Source of the DNA: Bacteroidota bacterium
Lineage (GTDB): Bacteria > Bacteroidota > Bacteroidia > JACPRZ01
Length of the DNA: 64,000 bases
Assembly: GCA_016193485.1 (NCBI GenBank)
Contig: JACPRZ010000028.1
Span: 1-64,000 of the forward strand
Reading direction: 5' to 3'
Part shown: piece by piece, positions 18,575 through 28,027 of the stretch
How the letters are laid out: each line of letters begins with the position of its first letter
Position numbering within the stretch: position 1 is the stretch's first letter
The notes under the pieces: generated by a model
Told to the model about the DNA's origin: nothing
The model's database searches: none
Seen by the model: the letters and a program-made list of their open reading frames with translations, nothing else
Made by a program: the position numbers and the translations under genes

Positions 18575-19310
18575 TAGCAGAAGTCGTTGACTTTTGATAT
18601 TTGACCTTCAATTGCCCACCCGGAGTAATGACATTAACGGTTCCGTTTACCGGAGCATACCCGCCAACTGAACAGGCAAGTGCCGATGCCACAACCCCTG
18701 TGCCGCATGAGAGGGTTTCATTCTCAACTCCGCGCTCATAGGTTCTAAGCATAACTTTACCTGCCTTAACCATAACGAAATTAACATTAATACCGTTTCT
18801 GCGGAATTTTGCCGAATACCTGATTTTCCGCGATTCTTTAATAACATCCAGGTCAATTAAATCCTTAACAACGCGAACATAATGAGGCGAACCGGTATCC
18901 ATTATGAAATCTTTTCCTTTTCTTTTGACCGGATTCACTTCATTCATTGCCAATTTTACCATTGCGGAATTGCGATGCATTGACAAAATTTCAGAATCGT
19001 GTGCACCATCAACAGCCAGAAAATGAGTTTTATTTTTTATCACTCCGTTTTTACGGGCAAATAATGTAATACATCGTGCGCCATTGCCGCACATCGTGCT
19101 TTCCCTGCCGTCAGAATTAAAATAAACCATAGAAAAATCAAATCCCTTATGTTTCCGCAGCAGAATAAGCCCGTCAGCCCCTATACCAAACCTGCGATCG
19201 CATAGATTTCTGATGAGCGCCCTCTTGCGCAACGGAAAGTTTTTTTTCCAGTCATCAATAATGATGAAATCATTTCCGGTTCCTTCATATTTTGAAAATT
19301 TAATTCTCAT
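18507..19310 (-). CDS. dapF: Diaminopimelate epimerase
   Basis: A 267-residue enzyme converting LL- to meso-diaminopimelate for lysine and peptidoglycan synthesis. Both catalytic cysteines are present: C74 in MCGNGARC and C202 in SCGTGVVAS. The substrate motif FSKYEGTGNDFI starts at residue 5 and supports the chosen ATG. Its 3' end overlaps the upstream-most candidate start of the FKBP lipoprotein gene. The presence of dapF implies DAP-type peptidoglycan. Confidence 0.96.
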   Translation of the reverse strand: MRIKFSKYEGTGNDFIIIDDWKKNFPLRKRALIRNLCDRRFGIGADGLILLRKHKGFDFSMVYFNSDGRESTMCGNGARCITLFARKNGVIKNKTHFLAVDGAHDSEILSMHRNSAMVKLAMNEVNPVKRKGKDFIMDTGSPHYVRVVKDLIDLDVIKESRKIRYSAKFRRNGINVNFVMVKAGKVMLRTYERGVENETLSCGTGVVASALACSVGGYAPVNGTVNVITPGGQLKVKYQKSTTSANGFTKIFLIGPARFVFEGTLIF

Positions 19311-19616
19311 TTTCTCTAAATATCGCTTAACATTTCTTAACTGATATTAACAAAATGTCAGAAGAGTTCGTATCATATTTGCGCCAGGAAAGCGTTGAAA
19401 GCACAAACATACATAAAAACAAAGAGGGTCTGATTTTTGATAAATTAATCCTTGTAAACAGCAAAAAATATATTAATTGCATTATTTCTCGCGAAGTCGC
19501 CAAGAACGCAAAGAATTGAAACTAAATAATTCGAAATTTATCTTTGCGACCTTTGCGAGATATAAAAAGGATTTTTTAATATTACCTCATAATTATTACC
19601 AATAAAGTTTCAAAAT
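19311..19616. other. Intergenic region with an imperfect inverted repeat
   Basis: The 306-base gap between divergent dapF and the DegP-type gene has no convincing gene. At 19487-19514 (TCTCGCGAAG...CGCAAAGA) and 19541-19560 (TCTTTGCGACCTTTGCGAGA) lie the arms of an imperfect inverted repeat; the shared ends are TCTCGC and CGCAAAGA. A related form is at 27386-27479. A possible minus-strand -7 box (CAAACATA, 19404-19411) lies about 94 bases from dapF. The rest is AT-rich without further structure that I can see. Confidence 0.6.
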
Positions 19617-21083
19617 ATGAAAAATCTGATTTCACTTTTACTTGCTGCCATTCTCGGTGGATTGGCAGCAGTAGGCATCAACAGGTATCTCGCAGGAAAT
19701 GAGATTACCGGAACTACCATTAGCGTTGGAAATGATTCAAACCATACATCTGCACAACAACCCGGACAGGCGCAGGCACAATTCGCAAAATTATCTGTCC
19801 CTCCCGAACAGCAGATCGATTTTACCCGTGCTGCTGAAGTTACTCTTAATGCAGTGGTTCACGTAAAATCGGCTTACCAGTATGACCGTTACTATAATCC
19901 ATTCTACGATTTTTTCTGGGGATACCGTCAGCCCTCTCCGCAACCGGTAATCCAGGCCGGATCAGGGGTTATAATTTCCGAAGACGGTTATATCGTTACC
20001 AACAATCACGTAATTGATAAAGCCGAGGAAGTAGAAGTAGCCCTTAATGATAAGCGAACATATAAAGCAAAATTTATAGGTGTGGATAAAACCACCGATC
20101 TTGCCCTTTTAAAAATTGATGAAAAAGATCTTCCTTATATTATGTATGGAAATTCAGATGAGGTTAAAGTCGGTGAATGGGTACTTGCTGTCGGAAATCC
20201 ATTCAACCTGGCATCTACGGTGACTGCCGGTATAGTGAGCGCAAAAGGAAGGGATATCAATATCATACCCGATCAATTCAAAATTGAATCGTTTATCCAG
20301 ACAGATGCTGCCGTCAATCCCGGCAACAGCGGTGGAGCTCTGGTAAACAGCGCGGGTGAATTGATTGGCATCAATACCGCTATTGCATCTAATACCGGTT
20401 CATATACGGGTTATTCATTCGCCATCCCGGTTAATATTGTAAAAAAGATTGTTGCCGATTTGCGGGAATTCGGTTCTGTGCAAAGAGCGTTTCTCGGAAT
20501 AAGCATCCGCAATCTCGATCAGAAACTTGCGCAGGAAAGCGGGTTGACTAAACCGCAGGGCGTTCATGTTTCAGGTATTAACGAAAACAGCGCTGCGGAT
20601 GAAGCGGGCATGAAGGAAGGTGATGTTATCGTCAGGATAAATGATGTTGCTCTTGATAATGTTGCAGCGCTGCAGGAACAGGTTGCGCAGCACCGGCCTG
20701 GTGACAGGATACTGGTAACCATTGTCAGAAAGGGTAAAGAAAGTGTGCTGCCGGTGGTGCTCCGAAACAGGGAAGGAACGACTGATTTAATGAAGAGTCC
20801 GGTCAGGGAAAATGTTTCCGTTCTTGGCGCTGTCTTCGAACCGCTACAGGAAGATGATATGAAAAGATTGGGAATTGACTGCGGTGTGAAGATCGCTCAA
20901 CTAAAGGGGGGGAAATTGCTCGGTGCCGGAATACGTGAAGGATTTATCATAACTAAAATTGACCGGAAAAAAATATTTTCTGCCGAGGATGTCACTGCCG
21001 CTCTTGAAAATAAAAAGGGAGGCGTGCTCATTGAAGGAGTATATCCCAACGGGATGAAAGGATACTACGGGTTCGGATTGTGA
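19617..21083 (+). CDS. DegP/HtrA-type periplasmic serine protease
   Basis: A 488-residue S1C protease with an N-terminal membrane or signal segment (residues 3-20). The catalytic triad is H131 (TNNHVID), D161 (TTDLALLK) and S238 (NPGNSGGA). Two PDZ domains follow (about 285-375, with FLGISIRNLD and GMKEGDVI; and about 400-488). It would degrade or refold misfolded envelope proteins, including large secreted adhesins. A Bacteroidetes-type extension rich in Tyr and Phe (YDRYYNPFYDFFWGYRQ) lies before the protease core, matching the LA loop of HtrA proteins. G7 at 20906-20912 encodes Gly-Gly. Confidence 0.95.
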   Translation: MKNLISLLLAAILGGLAAVGINRYLAGNEITGTTISVGNDSNHTSAQQPGQAQAQFAKLSVPPEQQIDFTRAAEVTLNAVVHVKSAYQYDRYYNPFYDFFWGYRQPSPQPVIQAGSGVIISEDGYIVTNNHVIDKAEEVEVALNDKRTYKAKFIGVDKTTDLALLKIDEKDLPYIMYGNSDEVKVGEWVLAVGNPFNLASTVTAGIVSAKGRDINIIPDQFKIESFIQTDAAVNPGNSGGALVNSAGELIGINTAIASNTGSYTGYSFAIPVNIVKKIVADLREFGSVQRAFLGISIRNLDQKLAQESGLTKPQGVHVSGINENSAADEAGMKEGDVIVRINDVALDNVAALQEQVAQHRPGDRILVTIVRKGKESVLPVVLRNREGTTDLMKSPVRENVSVLGAVFEPLQEDDMKRLGIDCGVKIAQLKGGKLLGAGIREGFIITKIDRKKIFSAEDVTAALENKKGGVLIEGVYPNGMKGYYGFGL

Positions 21084-21164
21084 ACATTCCCCTTAAGCAA
21101 ACCGGTTTATTATTAGCCGGAATTTTATATTTTTGCTTTTTAAATCATCTATCCTTTACCATTC

Positions 21165-21683
21165 ATGTTGCACATCCATATTAAGGAAGCATACCGTTAT
21201 TTTGCCAACGCAAAAGAAACTTTAAGTAAAAGTTCCATTCAATATAACAGGTTTACCGATGCGAAATTTGTTTCGGAAGCAGCGGGTATAGGATATCTTG
21301 CAGCGCTAAAAGCAATTAATGCATACCTGATTTCAATTGGCGTTTCTGAAAGTAAATTACCGGAATCGGTGGAGCAGTACCGGGATTATATTTTGAAAAA
21401 AGTTCCGCACAACGGAAAATTAATGAGCGCTTTTAATACTGTTTATGAAAATCTGCATTTATTTGCTTATTACAAAGGAGGTACCGGTGTTAAAATGGTG
21501 AAGGAGGGTTTTGAAAATTGCAAAAAGATTATTGATATGATGGCAGGTTCCGTGAAGAAAAGTACCGGATATTTTGATTTAAGCGATGATACCGGAAAAA
21601 ACCTGATAAATGAACCTTCTGTAAGGTACAAGACAAAAAGATCAAAACGTAATCCTGTACTGCGCTACCGGAAAAATGCCTAA
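21165..21683 (+). CDS. DUF5618-like helical protein
   Basis: A 172-residue, mostly helical protein. The pattern EAYRYFANAKETLSKS, FTDAKFVSEAAGIGYLAALKAINAYL and VYENLHLFAYYKGGT fits the DUF5618 family of Bacteroidetes, whose function is unknown; the shape recalls HEPN-like proteins but I cannot show the RNase motif. The last about 30 residues are Lys/Arg-rich and may bind nucleic acid. Its 3' end overlaps the convergent TonB-dependent receptor gene by 42 bases. Confidence 0.7.
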   Translation: MLHIHIKEAYRYFANAKETLSKSSIQYNRFTDAKFVSEAAGIGYLAALKAINAYLISIGVSESKLPESVEQYRDYILKKVPHNGKLMSAFNTVYENLHLFAYYKGGTGVKMVKEGFENCKKIIDMMAGSVKKSTGYFDLSDDTGKNLINEPSVRYKTKRSKRNPVLRYRKNA

Positions 21684-24014
21684 CTGGTATTCATTCCTGA
21701 TCTCTTTTGCATCGGCATCATAAACCTGCGTGAGAATATTTTTATTGCCGGTTAAATTCTGAACGCTTATGATCCATTCCTGAGTAGTCCTTTTTGCATT
21801 CAGGCGGTACGATATTTCAGCGTCAACTCTGAAATAATCATCAAATCGCTTCCTATAGGCATTGTCGAAAGCATATACCGTGCTTTCCGATAAATTTGAT
21901 TTCTCCAGGTCAATCGGGATATAGGGTTTCCCGCCAGCAAGGGTGGTTTTACCGTTTAATTCAAGAAATGATTTATTGCCGATTTTAAACTCAACCCCCC
22001 CCAGTATATTTACGGATTTCAATCCGTTAAAAGCAGTATTCCTCTTTACGCCATCACTGCCTTTATAGTTGGATTCAAAAAATGAACCGGTGATGAGAAA
22101 ATAATAATGGTCCGAAAAAAATTTTTCCAATGTAAGTTCCACACCGTAATTTTCTCCTGTTCCATTGTTTACCAAACTGTCCTGGTCGGGCAGCGAGAAA
22201 TCACCACCGACATTCAGCATTGAAAAAGATGTTTTGGTCGGTTCGACAGGCACCTTAAAAAGATACTGGTAGTACGATTCGACTTTTAACCTGAAATTGC
22301 TGAAAGGAGTGTAATCATACCCGATCACCGCCTGCGCGCTTTTAGTAAATTTTATTGTTTCGTTTGTTTTTTTGTATGTTCCGTCAGGATACTTCGTTTC
22401 GTAATAATAACTGGAAAGCGGCTGGGTCTGGCTGTGAAGGCCAATGCCGGCATTAAAAAATTTATTCTCAGCAAAATTCCACCTGATTCCTGCACGGGGC
22501 TCCACCGAAGATTCATTGCTCAATGAAAAATACTGGTAATGAATTCCCGCATTGAGAACAATAAGATCGGTGAATTTATGTTGCAGTTGAGAATATGCCT
22601 GGATGAGCGCACTTTCACCTTTAGTATCATGAAGTTTGATATATACCTTGTTATCGCGGGCGCTGTCAACATAGACGCTGCTGAAGAAATCGGCAATGAT
22701 GCCGGAAGAAAGATAATCCTTTGCGCTGAATTTTTTATTCAGTTGCCAGTAGCCGGTGTATTTTACATCCGACATGCGGTTGCGGTAATCGAGAGTGGTT
22801 GATTGGTCTGCACGGCTTACCGAGTCCTCACGTATTGAATTGCTCGTTCCGGAAGCCGCAAAAGAGCAGCGCATGTGAAGTGAGGGAGAAAGCAGGTGGA
22901 TGTATGAAATTCCTGCCACCCCCATATCAGAATAAAAATAGATATCGGAGCCAGCATGGGTGAAAGTCCAGTCGTTGGTATCGCGGTCCGAATCGAGAAG
23001 ATCAATATTACTTTTTCCTCCCATACCGAAAACGGTGAGCCGCCCGTTTTTCACACCCGGAAAATCAAGTTTGAATGAAATATCCTGGTATTCCGGAATT
23101 CCCGATACACCGAAATTAATTCCAAGCGCATCAAAAACTCCCATAGTTGAATAACGGTAATTGGCAATATATGATGAACGTTTCGCCTTTGAAAACGGTC
23201 CTTCCGCACCAAGTTCAAATCCGTTAAAACCCACCTGCCCCACATATTCCCTTTTCTCATTATTTCCGGAACGCATTTTCACATCAAAAACACCGGCAAG
23301 CGCATTACCATATTCGGCAGGGAAGGCGCCCGATAAAAAATCAGAATCATCAAGAAGGTTGCTGTTCAATATGGGAACAGGTCCACCGGTAGTGCCGAGC
23401 AGCCCGAAATGATTAGGGTTCGGAATATTTATGCCATCCAACCGCCAGAGAACTCCCATGGGAGAGTTCCCGCGGATGATGATATCATTCCTCTGGTCGC
23501 TTGCCGAGCCCACTCCTGCAAAATTCATCGCCATGCGTGCGGGGTCGCCCCAACTGCCCGCATAACGTTTGGTTTCATCAAGGTTAAAAGCGCGTGCGCT
23601 CACGACAGCCATCTCATTAAGCGGTTTTTCCTTTTCCCGTTCAGCCACAATAACAACTTCCTCACCTTTGTAAACGCGTTCTTCCATTTCAACGAGCAGT
23701 ACGACTTCTTTCCCCGTGGTCACGATAAGGTCGCTGAATGTTGCCGGGTTGTAACCGATGTATGTTACCTGTATTCCCTGTCGCCCGATAGGTACTTTTT
23801 CAATCCTGAAATTTCCGTTCTCATCAGTGGAAGCGCCAACGGGAGGATCACTGTTCACAAGGTAAACATTTGCAGCGGCAAGCGGAAAACGGGTTTGTTT
23901 GTCAATAACTTTTCCGCGGATGGTCTGATTATAGTCCTGGCCAATACACCTGCCGGGATACAGGTAAGCGGTCATACAACAAAGAAGTAAGAAGAAAAAA
24001 TAATTATGTTTCAT
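21642..24014 (-). CDS. TonB-dependent receptor with carboxypeptidase-like domain
   Basis: A 790-residue outer-membrane receptor. I prefer ATG 24014 (MKHNYFFFLLLCC, a signal peptide ending near CIGQ) over a TTG ten codons upstream. An N-terminal beta-sandwich (about residues 28-110, TIRGKVIDKQTRFPLAAANVYL, GNFRIEKVPIGRQGIQVTYIGY) precedes the plug (RNDIIIRGNSPMGVLWRLDGINI, FLSGAFPAEYGNALAGVFDV) and a C-terminal barrel ending in F (QYRITF). It imports an unknown ligand with TonB energy. No SusD partner is adjacent, so polysaccharide uptake is not specifically supported. Confidence 0.92.
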   Translation of the reverse strand: MKHNYFFFLLLCCMTAYLYPGRCIGQDYNQTIRGKVIDKQTRFPLAAANVYLVNSDPPVGASTDENGNFRIEKVPIGRQGIQVTYIGYNPATFSDLIVTTGKEVVLLVEMEERVYKGEEVVIVAEREKEKPLNEMAVVSARAFNLDETKRYAGSWGDPARMAMNFAGVGSASDQRNDIIIRGNSPMGVLWRLDGINIPNPNHFGLLGTTGGPVPILNSNLLDDSDFLSGAFPAEYGNALAGVFDVKMRSGNNEKREYVGQVGFNGFELGAEGPFSKAKRSSYIANYRYSTMGVFDALGINFGVSGIPEYQDISFKLDFPGVKNGRLTVFGMGGKSNIDLLDSDRDTNDWTFTHAGSDIYFYSDMGVAGISYIHLLSPSLHMRCSFAASGTSNSIREDSVSRADQSTTLDYRNRMSDVKYTGYWQLNKKFSAKDYLSSGIIADFFSSVYVDSARDNKVYIKLHDTKGESALIQAYSQLQHKFTDLIVLNAGIHYQYFSLSNESSVEPRAGIRWNFAENKFFNAGIGLHSQTQPLSSYYYETKYPDGTYKKTNETIKFTKSAQAVIGYDYTPFSNFRLKVESYYQYLFKVPVEPTKTSFSMLNVGGDFSLPDQDSLVNNGTGENYGVELTLEKFFSDHYYFLITGSFFESNYKGSDGVKRNTAFNGLKSVNILGGVEFKIGNKSFLELNGKTTLAGGKPYIPIDLEKSNLSESTVYAFDNAYRKRFDDYFRVDAEISYRLNAKRTTQEWIISVQNLTGNKNILTQVYDADAKEIRNEYQLGIFPVAQYRITF

Positions 24015-24139
24015 CGATGGAAGAATAAATATCAGTAATTGCAAGTTTTAATTCAGAATACCCGGATGCGAAATTGGAAAATATTTTAATGCACGTAACT
24101 TCTATGGAAGTTTATCATAATAATATCAGATCGGGAAAG

Positions 24140-24168
24140 TTGCGCTATTGAATTATTTATTACATTTG
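24140..24168 (+). promoter_or_regulatory. Putative Bacteroidetes sigma-A promoter for the small ribosomal-type gene
   Basis: TTG at 24140-24142 and TACATTTG at 24161-24168, with an 18-base spacer, match the Bacteroidetes consensus TTG-N(about 19)-TAnnTTTG. It gives a leader of roughly 50 bases before ATG 24230. Confidence 0.65.
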
Positions 24169-24229
24169 CAGTGATATTGTCATCACTTGAAAAAAAATAT
24201 ATTATTAACCAACTTTAACTTAAATTATT

Positions 24230-24322
24230 ATGCCAAGCGGAAAAAAAAGAAAACGCCATAAGATGGCTGTTCACAAACGGAAAAAACGGTTGAGAAAAAA
24301 CCGTCATAAGAAGAGAAGATAA
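24230..24322 (+). CDS. 30-residue AURKAIP1/COX24-domain protein (bS22/mS38-like)
   Basis: This short frame begins MPSGKKRKRHK and continues with HKRKKRLRKNRHKKRR; 22 of 30 residues are Lys, Arg or His. The sequence matches the short AURKAIP1/COX24-domain proteins annotated across Bacteroidetes, related to mitochondrial mS38 and mycobacterial bS22, which sit in the small ribosomal subunit. A well-formed promoter lies upstream and an AT-rich leader without Shine-Dalgarno precedes the ATG. RNase G follows 167 bases downstream on the same strand. Such genes are often missed because of length. Confidence 0.85.
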   Translation: MPSGKKRKRHKMAVHKRKKRLRKNRHKKRR

Positions 24323-24489
24323 TAAAATATACCTGGCCCGGCTAATTTCTTTCAGATCACTTCTCCGGATAATCCCGGGAATAATTGTAATTTATTTTTT
24401 TTCTCACAGGAATATTTTCCAGTTACTTCCTGTTTTATTTTCCATTCTGGTCAAACCGGCCGGTTCACGGTATTTCAATTTCCATAATT

Positions 24490-26040
24490 GTGGCAAGCGA
24501 GTTATTTATTGACTGCACTGCAGAGGAGGTAAGGATCGCCCTGCTTGAAAACAAGCGGTTAGTTGAACTCAATACCGAAAAAAGCGGCAGGGAGTTCCAG
24601 GTTGGCGACATTTACCTCGGCCGCATCAGGAAACTTATACCCTCCCTGAATGCTGCATTTGTTGATATCGGTTACAGCCGGGATGCTTTTTTACACTACC
24701 TTGATCTTGGTCCGCAATTCAGATCGCTTGATGCTTTTGTGAAACAATCACTGAGCGGCAGGCAGACAAAACAGAACCTTGAAAATTTTTCGCTCCTCCC
24801 GGATATCAACAAGCATGGAAAAATAACCGAAATATTTTCCACCGGACAAAGCGTCCTTGTGCAAATTGCAAAAGAACCCATTGCCAACAAAGGTCCGCGC
24901 CTTACATCTCTTATCAGTTTAGCGGGAAGATACCTCGTTATGATACCTTTTCATGATAAAGTATCCTTATCCCAGAAAATCAAAATACAGCAGGAACGCG
25001 ACCGCCTGAAAAACCTTACCGAAAGCATTCGTCCGAAAAATTTCGGGTTCATTATCCGGACTGTCGCTGAAAATAAAACCGCTTCCGAACTTGTCCCGGA
25101 CCTGAATGATCTGGTGAAAAAGTGGGAACAATGTTATCTCTCGTTGGTTGGGGCAACCCCTCCCGTTAAAATTTTAGGCGAGGAAAACCGGACTACGGTT
25201 ATCCTCAGGGACCTGGTAAATGCCGAATTCAGCAATATTTACATAAATGACCGGCTATTATGCGATGAGACAAGGCAATATTTGCGGACCATAGCGCCTG
25301 AAAAAGAAAAAATCGTGAAACTGTTTCAGAACAAATCCAGGATATTTGACCATTTCGGGATTGACCGGCAGATAAAATCACTTTTCGGGAAATATATCAC
25401 TATGGAAAGTGGGGCGTACCTGATAATTGAACATACCGAAGCGATGCATGTGATAGATGTAAACAGCGGTACCCGCACTGCATCAAATCCAGATCCTGAA
25501 GCCAATGCCTACGCCACTAATATTGAAGCGGCAAAAGAAATCGCCCGGCAACTCAGGTTGAGGGACATGGGAGGAATTATCGTGGTTGACTTCATTGATA
25601 TGCGTTCGGATGAATACCGGAGAAAGGTTTATGAAACATTGATAAATGAAATGAAGACCGACCGGGCGCAGCATAAAATACTGCCGCCCAGCAGGTTTAA
25701 TCTGATTGAGATTACACGTGAGAGGGTACGTCCCGTAATCAATATACAAACTACCGAAAAATGTCCTGCCTGTGACGGCACGGGTGAAATCCGTTCATCG
25801 GTTCTTATCCTTGATCAGATTGAAAATAATATCCGGTATATATTGCGTGAGCAGAATGAGCCGTCAATAACTCTTGAAGTACATCCGTTCATGCACGCGT
25901 ATCTTACAAAAGGGCTTTTTTCAATACGGATAAAATGGATCCTGAAATATAAAAAGAAAATAAAAATCCTTCCTGATTCATCACTTCATCTTGTTGAATT
26001 CCGGTTCCGGAATCATATCGGAAATGAAATAAAAATTTAG
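24490..26040 (+). CDS. rng: Ribonuclease G (Rne/Rng family)
   Basis: A 516-residue endoribonuclease for rRNA maturation and mRNA decay. The S1 RNA-binding domain is at about residues 36-130 with a family-typical insertion (82-113). Metal-binding aspartates are D323 (HVIDVNSGTR) and D367/D370 (VVDFIDMRSD); the zinc-link cysteines are C425 and C428 (CPACDG). The start is GTG; MASELFIDCTAEEVRIALLENKRLVEL aligns with the usual N-terminus of Bacteroidetes RNase G, given here only in part by its ending LLENKRLVEL. The stop overlaps that of the convergent MFS gene by four bases. Confidence 0.95.
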   Translation: MASELFIDCTAEEVRIALLENKRLVELNTEKSGREFQVGDIYLGRIRKLIPSLNAAFVDIGYSRDAFLHYLDLGPQFRSLDAFVKQSLSGRQTKQNLENFSLLPDINKHGKITEIFSTGQSVLVQIAKEPIANKGPRLTSLISLAGRYLVMIPFHDKVSLSQKIKIQQERDRLKNLTESIRPKNFGFIIRTVAENKTASELVPDLNDLVKKWEQCYLSLVGATPPVKILGEENRTTVILRDLVNAEFSNIYINDRLLCDETRQYLRTIAPEKEKIVKLFQNKSRIFDHFGIDRQIKSLFGKYITMESGAYLIIEHTEAMHVIDVNSGTRTASNPDPEANAYATNIEAAKEIARQLRLRDMGGIIVVDFIDMRSDEYRRKVYETLINEMKTDRAQHKILPPSRFNLIEITRERVRPVINIQTTEKCPACDGTGEIRSSVLILDQIENNIRYILREQNEPSITLEVHPFMHAYLTKGLFSIRIKWILKYKKKIKILPDSSLHLVEFRFRNHIGNEIKI

Positions 26041-27356
26041 ACCTGCATCCCGCTTTCGTAATCATCTTTTCCCTGCTCCGATTGTGGCGGTTTAAATGAA
26101 TTGAGTTTGCCGTAAAACAGCATCAGCGGGATAATGGAGAACAATATAAAGAGCCCAAGTATCGGGAAAGAGAATATGACATTTTTGTTTTCTGCAAACA
26201 ACGGTAAACTGAAGAGTCCGATAAATGAAAAACGCAGGATCAGGTTAATGACACCGAATACCCCCCCTGTCCGGCCGAAAATATAATTCGGAATCAGGTG
26301 GAAGAGATGCGTTATCCTCATGATTCGAACCGAAGCATTGCTCAAACCAAGAATAAAATAGAGGAAATAAAAGAGCGGAACATAACTGTTCAAAGAACCG
26401 GCAAAGTACGTCAATGCGGCAACCACGCTCATAATAATAACGGCAATAACAGCCGACCTGCCGCGGAAGAGAGTTGTGGTAACTATTCCGGCAAGTACTG
26501 CGCCACCTGCAAAAAAGATTTCCGAAGCGGCAAAAACATCTGCTCCCCTGCCCAGCCATTTGTCAATGTAAAGCGGAACGACCTGGTATCCTACAATCAT
26601 AATGGTCACAAAAACGGAAAAGGAAGAAGTTCCGAAAATCAGGATAAGCGGGTACTTCTTGAGGAAATTATAGCCGGTGATGAACCGTTCCCATATTGTG
26701 CCGCTTTCGGGTTTGCGTACGGCTATTGGTTTGAAGCGAATGAAAGCAATTAAACCAATTGCCAGAATATAGGTAATTCCATCAAGGAGAAAAACTTCAT
26801 GCAGTTCCCATCTCCTTGCGGCAAATGGAAATATTTCCACGAGCCATTCCCCACCCATCCCCTCCCCTGTTCCACCGGCAAGTAAAATTGTAGCCAGCGC
26901 CCCGGATATCATATTGGTGGTTTGTCCCATAATTTCAATCAGAGAAGTAATACGCGCATAGTCCTTTGGCTCGGAAATTTCATGTGCGAAAGCATATAGG
27001 GTAGGATAATGGATGGAATAGATAAGAAACGTTGCCGCAAATACAAGCCCGGCAAAGAAGAGGGGAATTTGACCGGAAAAGTATCCAACACCGCTTGAAA
27101 TAACCAGAATAATTCCACCGCACAGCGAAGTGATCATAAAAATATTTTTCCTGTTGTATTTATCAATCAGGGTACCCGTGTAGAGGCCCCAGAAAAGTGT
27201 GGCAAACGTCACTCCGCCATAAATAACTCCGAAAAGAGATGCCTCTCTTACCATATTGACAAAGTACCAGGGTATGGCTATCATCGTTATGCCCTGTGCA
27301 AAGCCGGAAATTATATTGGCTGAAAAAAGAAGTAATATTGCGGAACGGTTTTTCAT
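26037..27356 (-). CDS. MFS transporter
   Basis: A 439-residue protein with about twelve hydrophobic segments. The loop 2-3 motif GLYTGTLIDKYNRKNIFM matches the MFS signature (G...D..GR/N+). A longer hydrophilic loop lies between the two six-helix halves (about residues 170-215). The substrate cannot be inferred; the shape resembles drug- or metabolite-efflux members of the MFS_3 type. It is convergent with rng and divergent from recX. C7 at 26261-26267 encodes Gly-Gly. Confidence 0.88.
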   Translation of the reverse strand: MKNRSAILLLFSANIISGFAQGITMIAIPWYFVNMVREASLFGVIYGGVTFATLFWGLYTGTLIDKYNRKNIFMITSLCGGIILVISSGVGYFSGQIPLFFAGLVFAATFLIYSIHYPTLYAFAHEISEPKDYARITSLIEIMGQTTNMISGALATILLAGGTGEGMGGEWLVEIFPFAARRWELHEVFLLDGITYILAIGLIAFIRFKPIAVRKPESGTIWERFITGYNFLKKYPLILIFGTSSFSVFVTIMIVGYQVVPLYIDKWLGRGADVFAASEIFFAGGAVLAGIVTTTLFRGRSAVIAVIIMSVVAALTYFAGSLNSYVPLFYFLYFILGLSNASVRIMRITHLFHLIPNYIFGRTGGVFGVINLILRFSFIGLFSLPLFAENKNVIFSFPILGLFILFSIIPLMLFYGKLNSFKPPQSEQGKDDYESGMQV

Positions 27357-27385
27357 TTACGAAGATCCTTTTAAAAACTATTTTC

Positions 27386-27479
27386 CGCCACAAAAACGCC
27401 AAAACACAAAAATTTCACAAAAAATAAGTATTTGAAAATAAAAATTTAGAGGGATTTGGTGTTTTGGAGATTTAGAGGC
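27386..27479. repeat. Imperfect inverted repeat between MFS and recX genes
   Basis: Left arm 27386-27410 (core CGCCAAAACAC) and right arm 27456-27479 (core GTGTTTTGGAG) match at about 19 of 24 positions with an AT-rich centre. Sequence and layout resemble the repeat at 19487-19560, which shares a CGCCAA core. A -7-like box on the minus strand (27528-27535) lies further upstream of the MFS gene. Confidence 0.65.
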
Positions 27480-27554
27480 AATGCATTAATTATTGCATTT
27501 TATCGTAGAATCATTTATAGAAAAATGCAAAGGTAATTTTAATTAAACCTGTCA

Positions 27555-27980
27555 GTGAACCTCCTGGAAAAATCCGCAAAATTATGCTCAAAAAAAGAGA
27601 GATACCCCTATGAGGTAAAAAGGATACTATTGAAATGGGGTGCAAGTGAAGATGAATCAGAAGATGTAATCCGAAAACTTTCTTCATCCGGTTTTCTAAA
27701 CGAGGCGCGCTATGCTTCTCTTTTTGCAGAAAATCACCTGCGGAACTTCAGATGGGGCTGGCTGAAAATCCGCGCCTGTCTTCTTGAGAAAGGAATACCA
27801 CAAAGCATCATTGATACGGTTCAAAAGGAGTCCGAAACTGAAGAGTATTTTACAACCCTAAAAAAACTAATCAGAGAAGAAGTGAAAAAAAACCGGAATA
27901 AAGAATCCATTTACCGGAAATTCATATCCCGCGGCTTTGAACCGGAACTTGTGGAAGAAATTTTAAATTCATTGATATAA
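27555..27980 (+). CDS. recX: RecX family regulatory protein
   Basis: A 141-residue helical protein starting with GTG. The three-helix RecX repeats are visible: RYPYEVKRILLKWG, LSSSGFLNEARYASLFAENHL, RWGWLKIRACLLEKGI, and a C-terminal repeat ending FEPELVEEILNSLI. RecX binds RecA filaments and limits recombinase activity. recA is not in the window. The start is uncertain by a few codons. Confidence 0.85.
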   Translation: MNLLEKSAKLCSKKERYPYEVKRILLKWGASEDESEDVIRKLSSSGFLNEARYASLFAENHLRNFRWGWLKIRACLLEKGIPQSIIDTVQKESETEEYFTTLKKLIREEVKKNRNKESIYRKFISRGFEPELVEEILNSLI

Positions 27981-28027
27981 TCAATGCTACTTACCATTTG
28001 CCGCGTACTTCTGAACTTTCCACTCTC

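Noticed and set aside
23409-23990. A 193-codon plus-strand frame opposite the TonB-dependent receptor
   Set aside because: The opposite strand encodes conserved plug-domain motifs, and this frame has no recognisable protein pattern.
21642-24014. A polysaccharide utilisation locus
   Set aside because: There is a TonB-dependent receptor but no SusD-like protein, glycoside hydrolase or hybrid sensor next to it.
24490-26040. RNase E rather than RNase G
   Set aside because: The protein ends shortly after the zinc-link and small domain, without the long disordered degradosome scaffold of RNase E.
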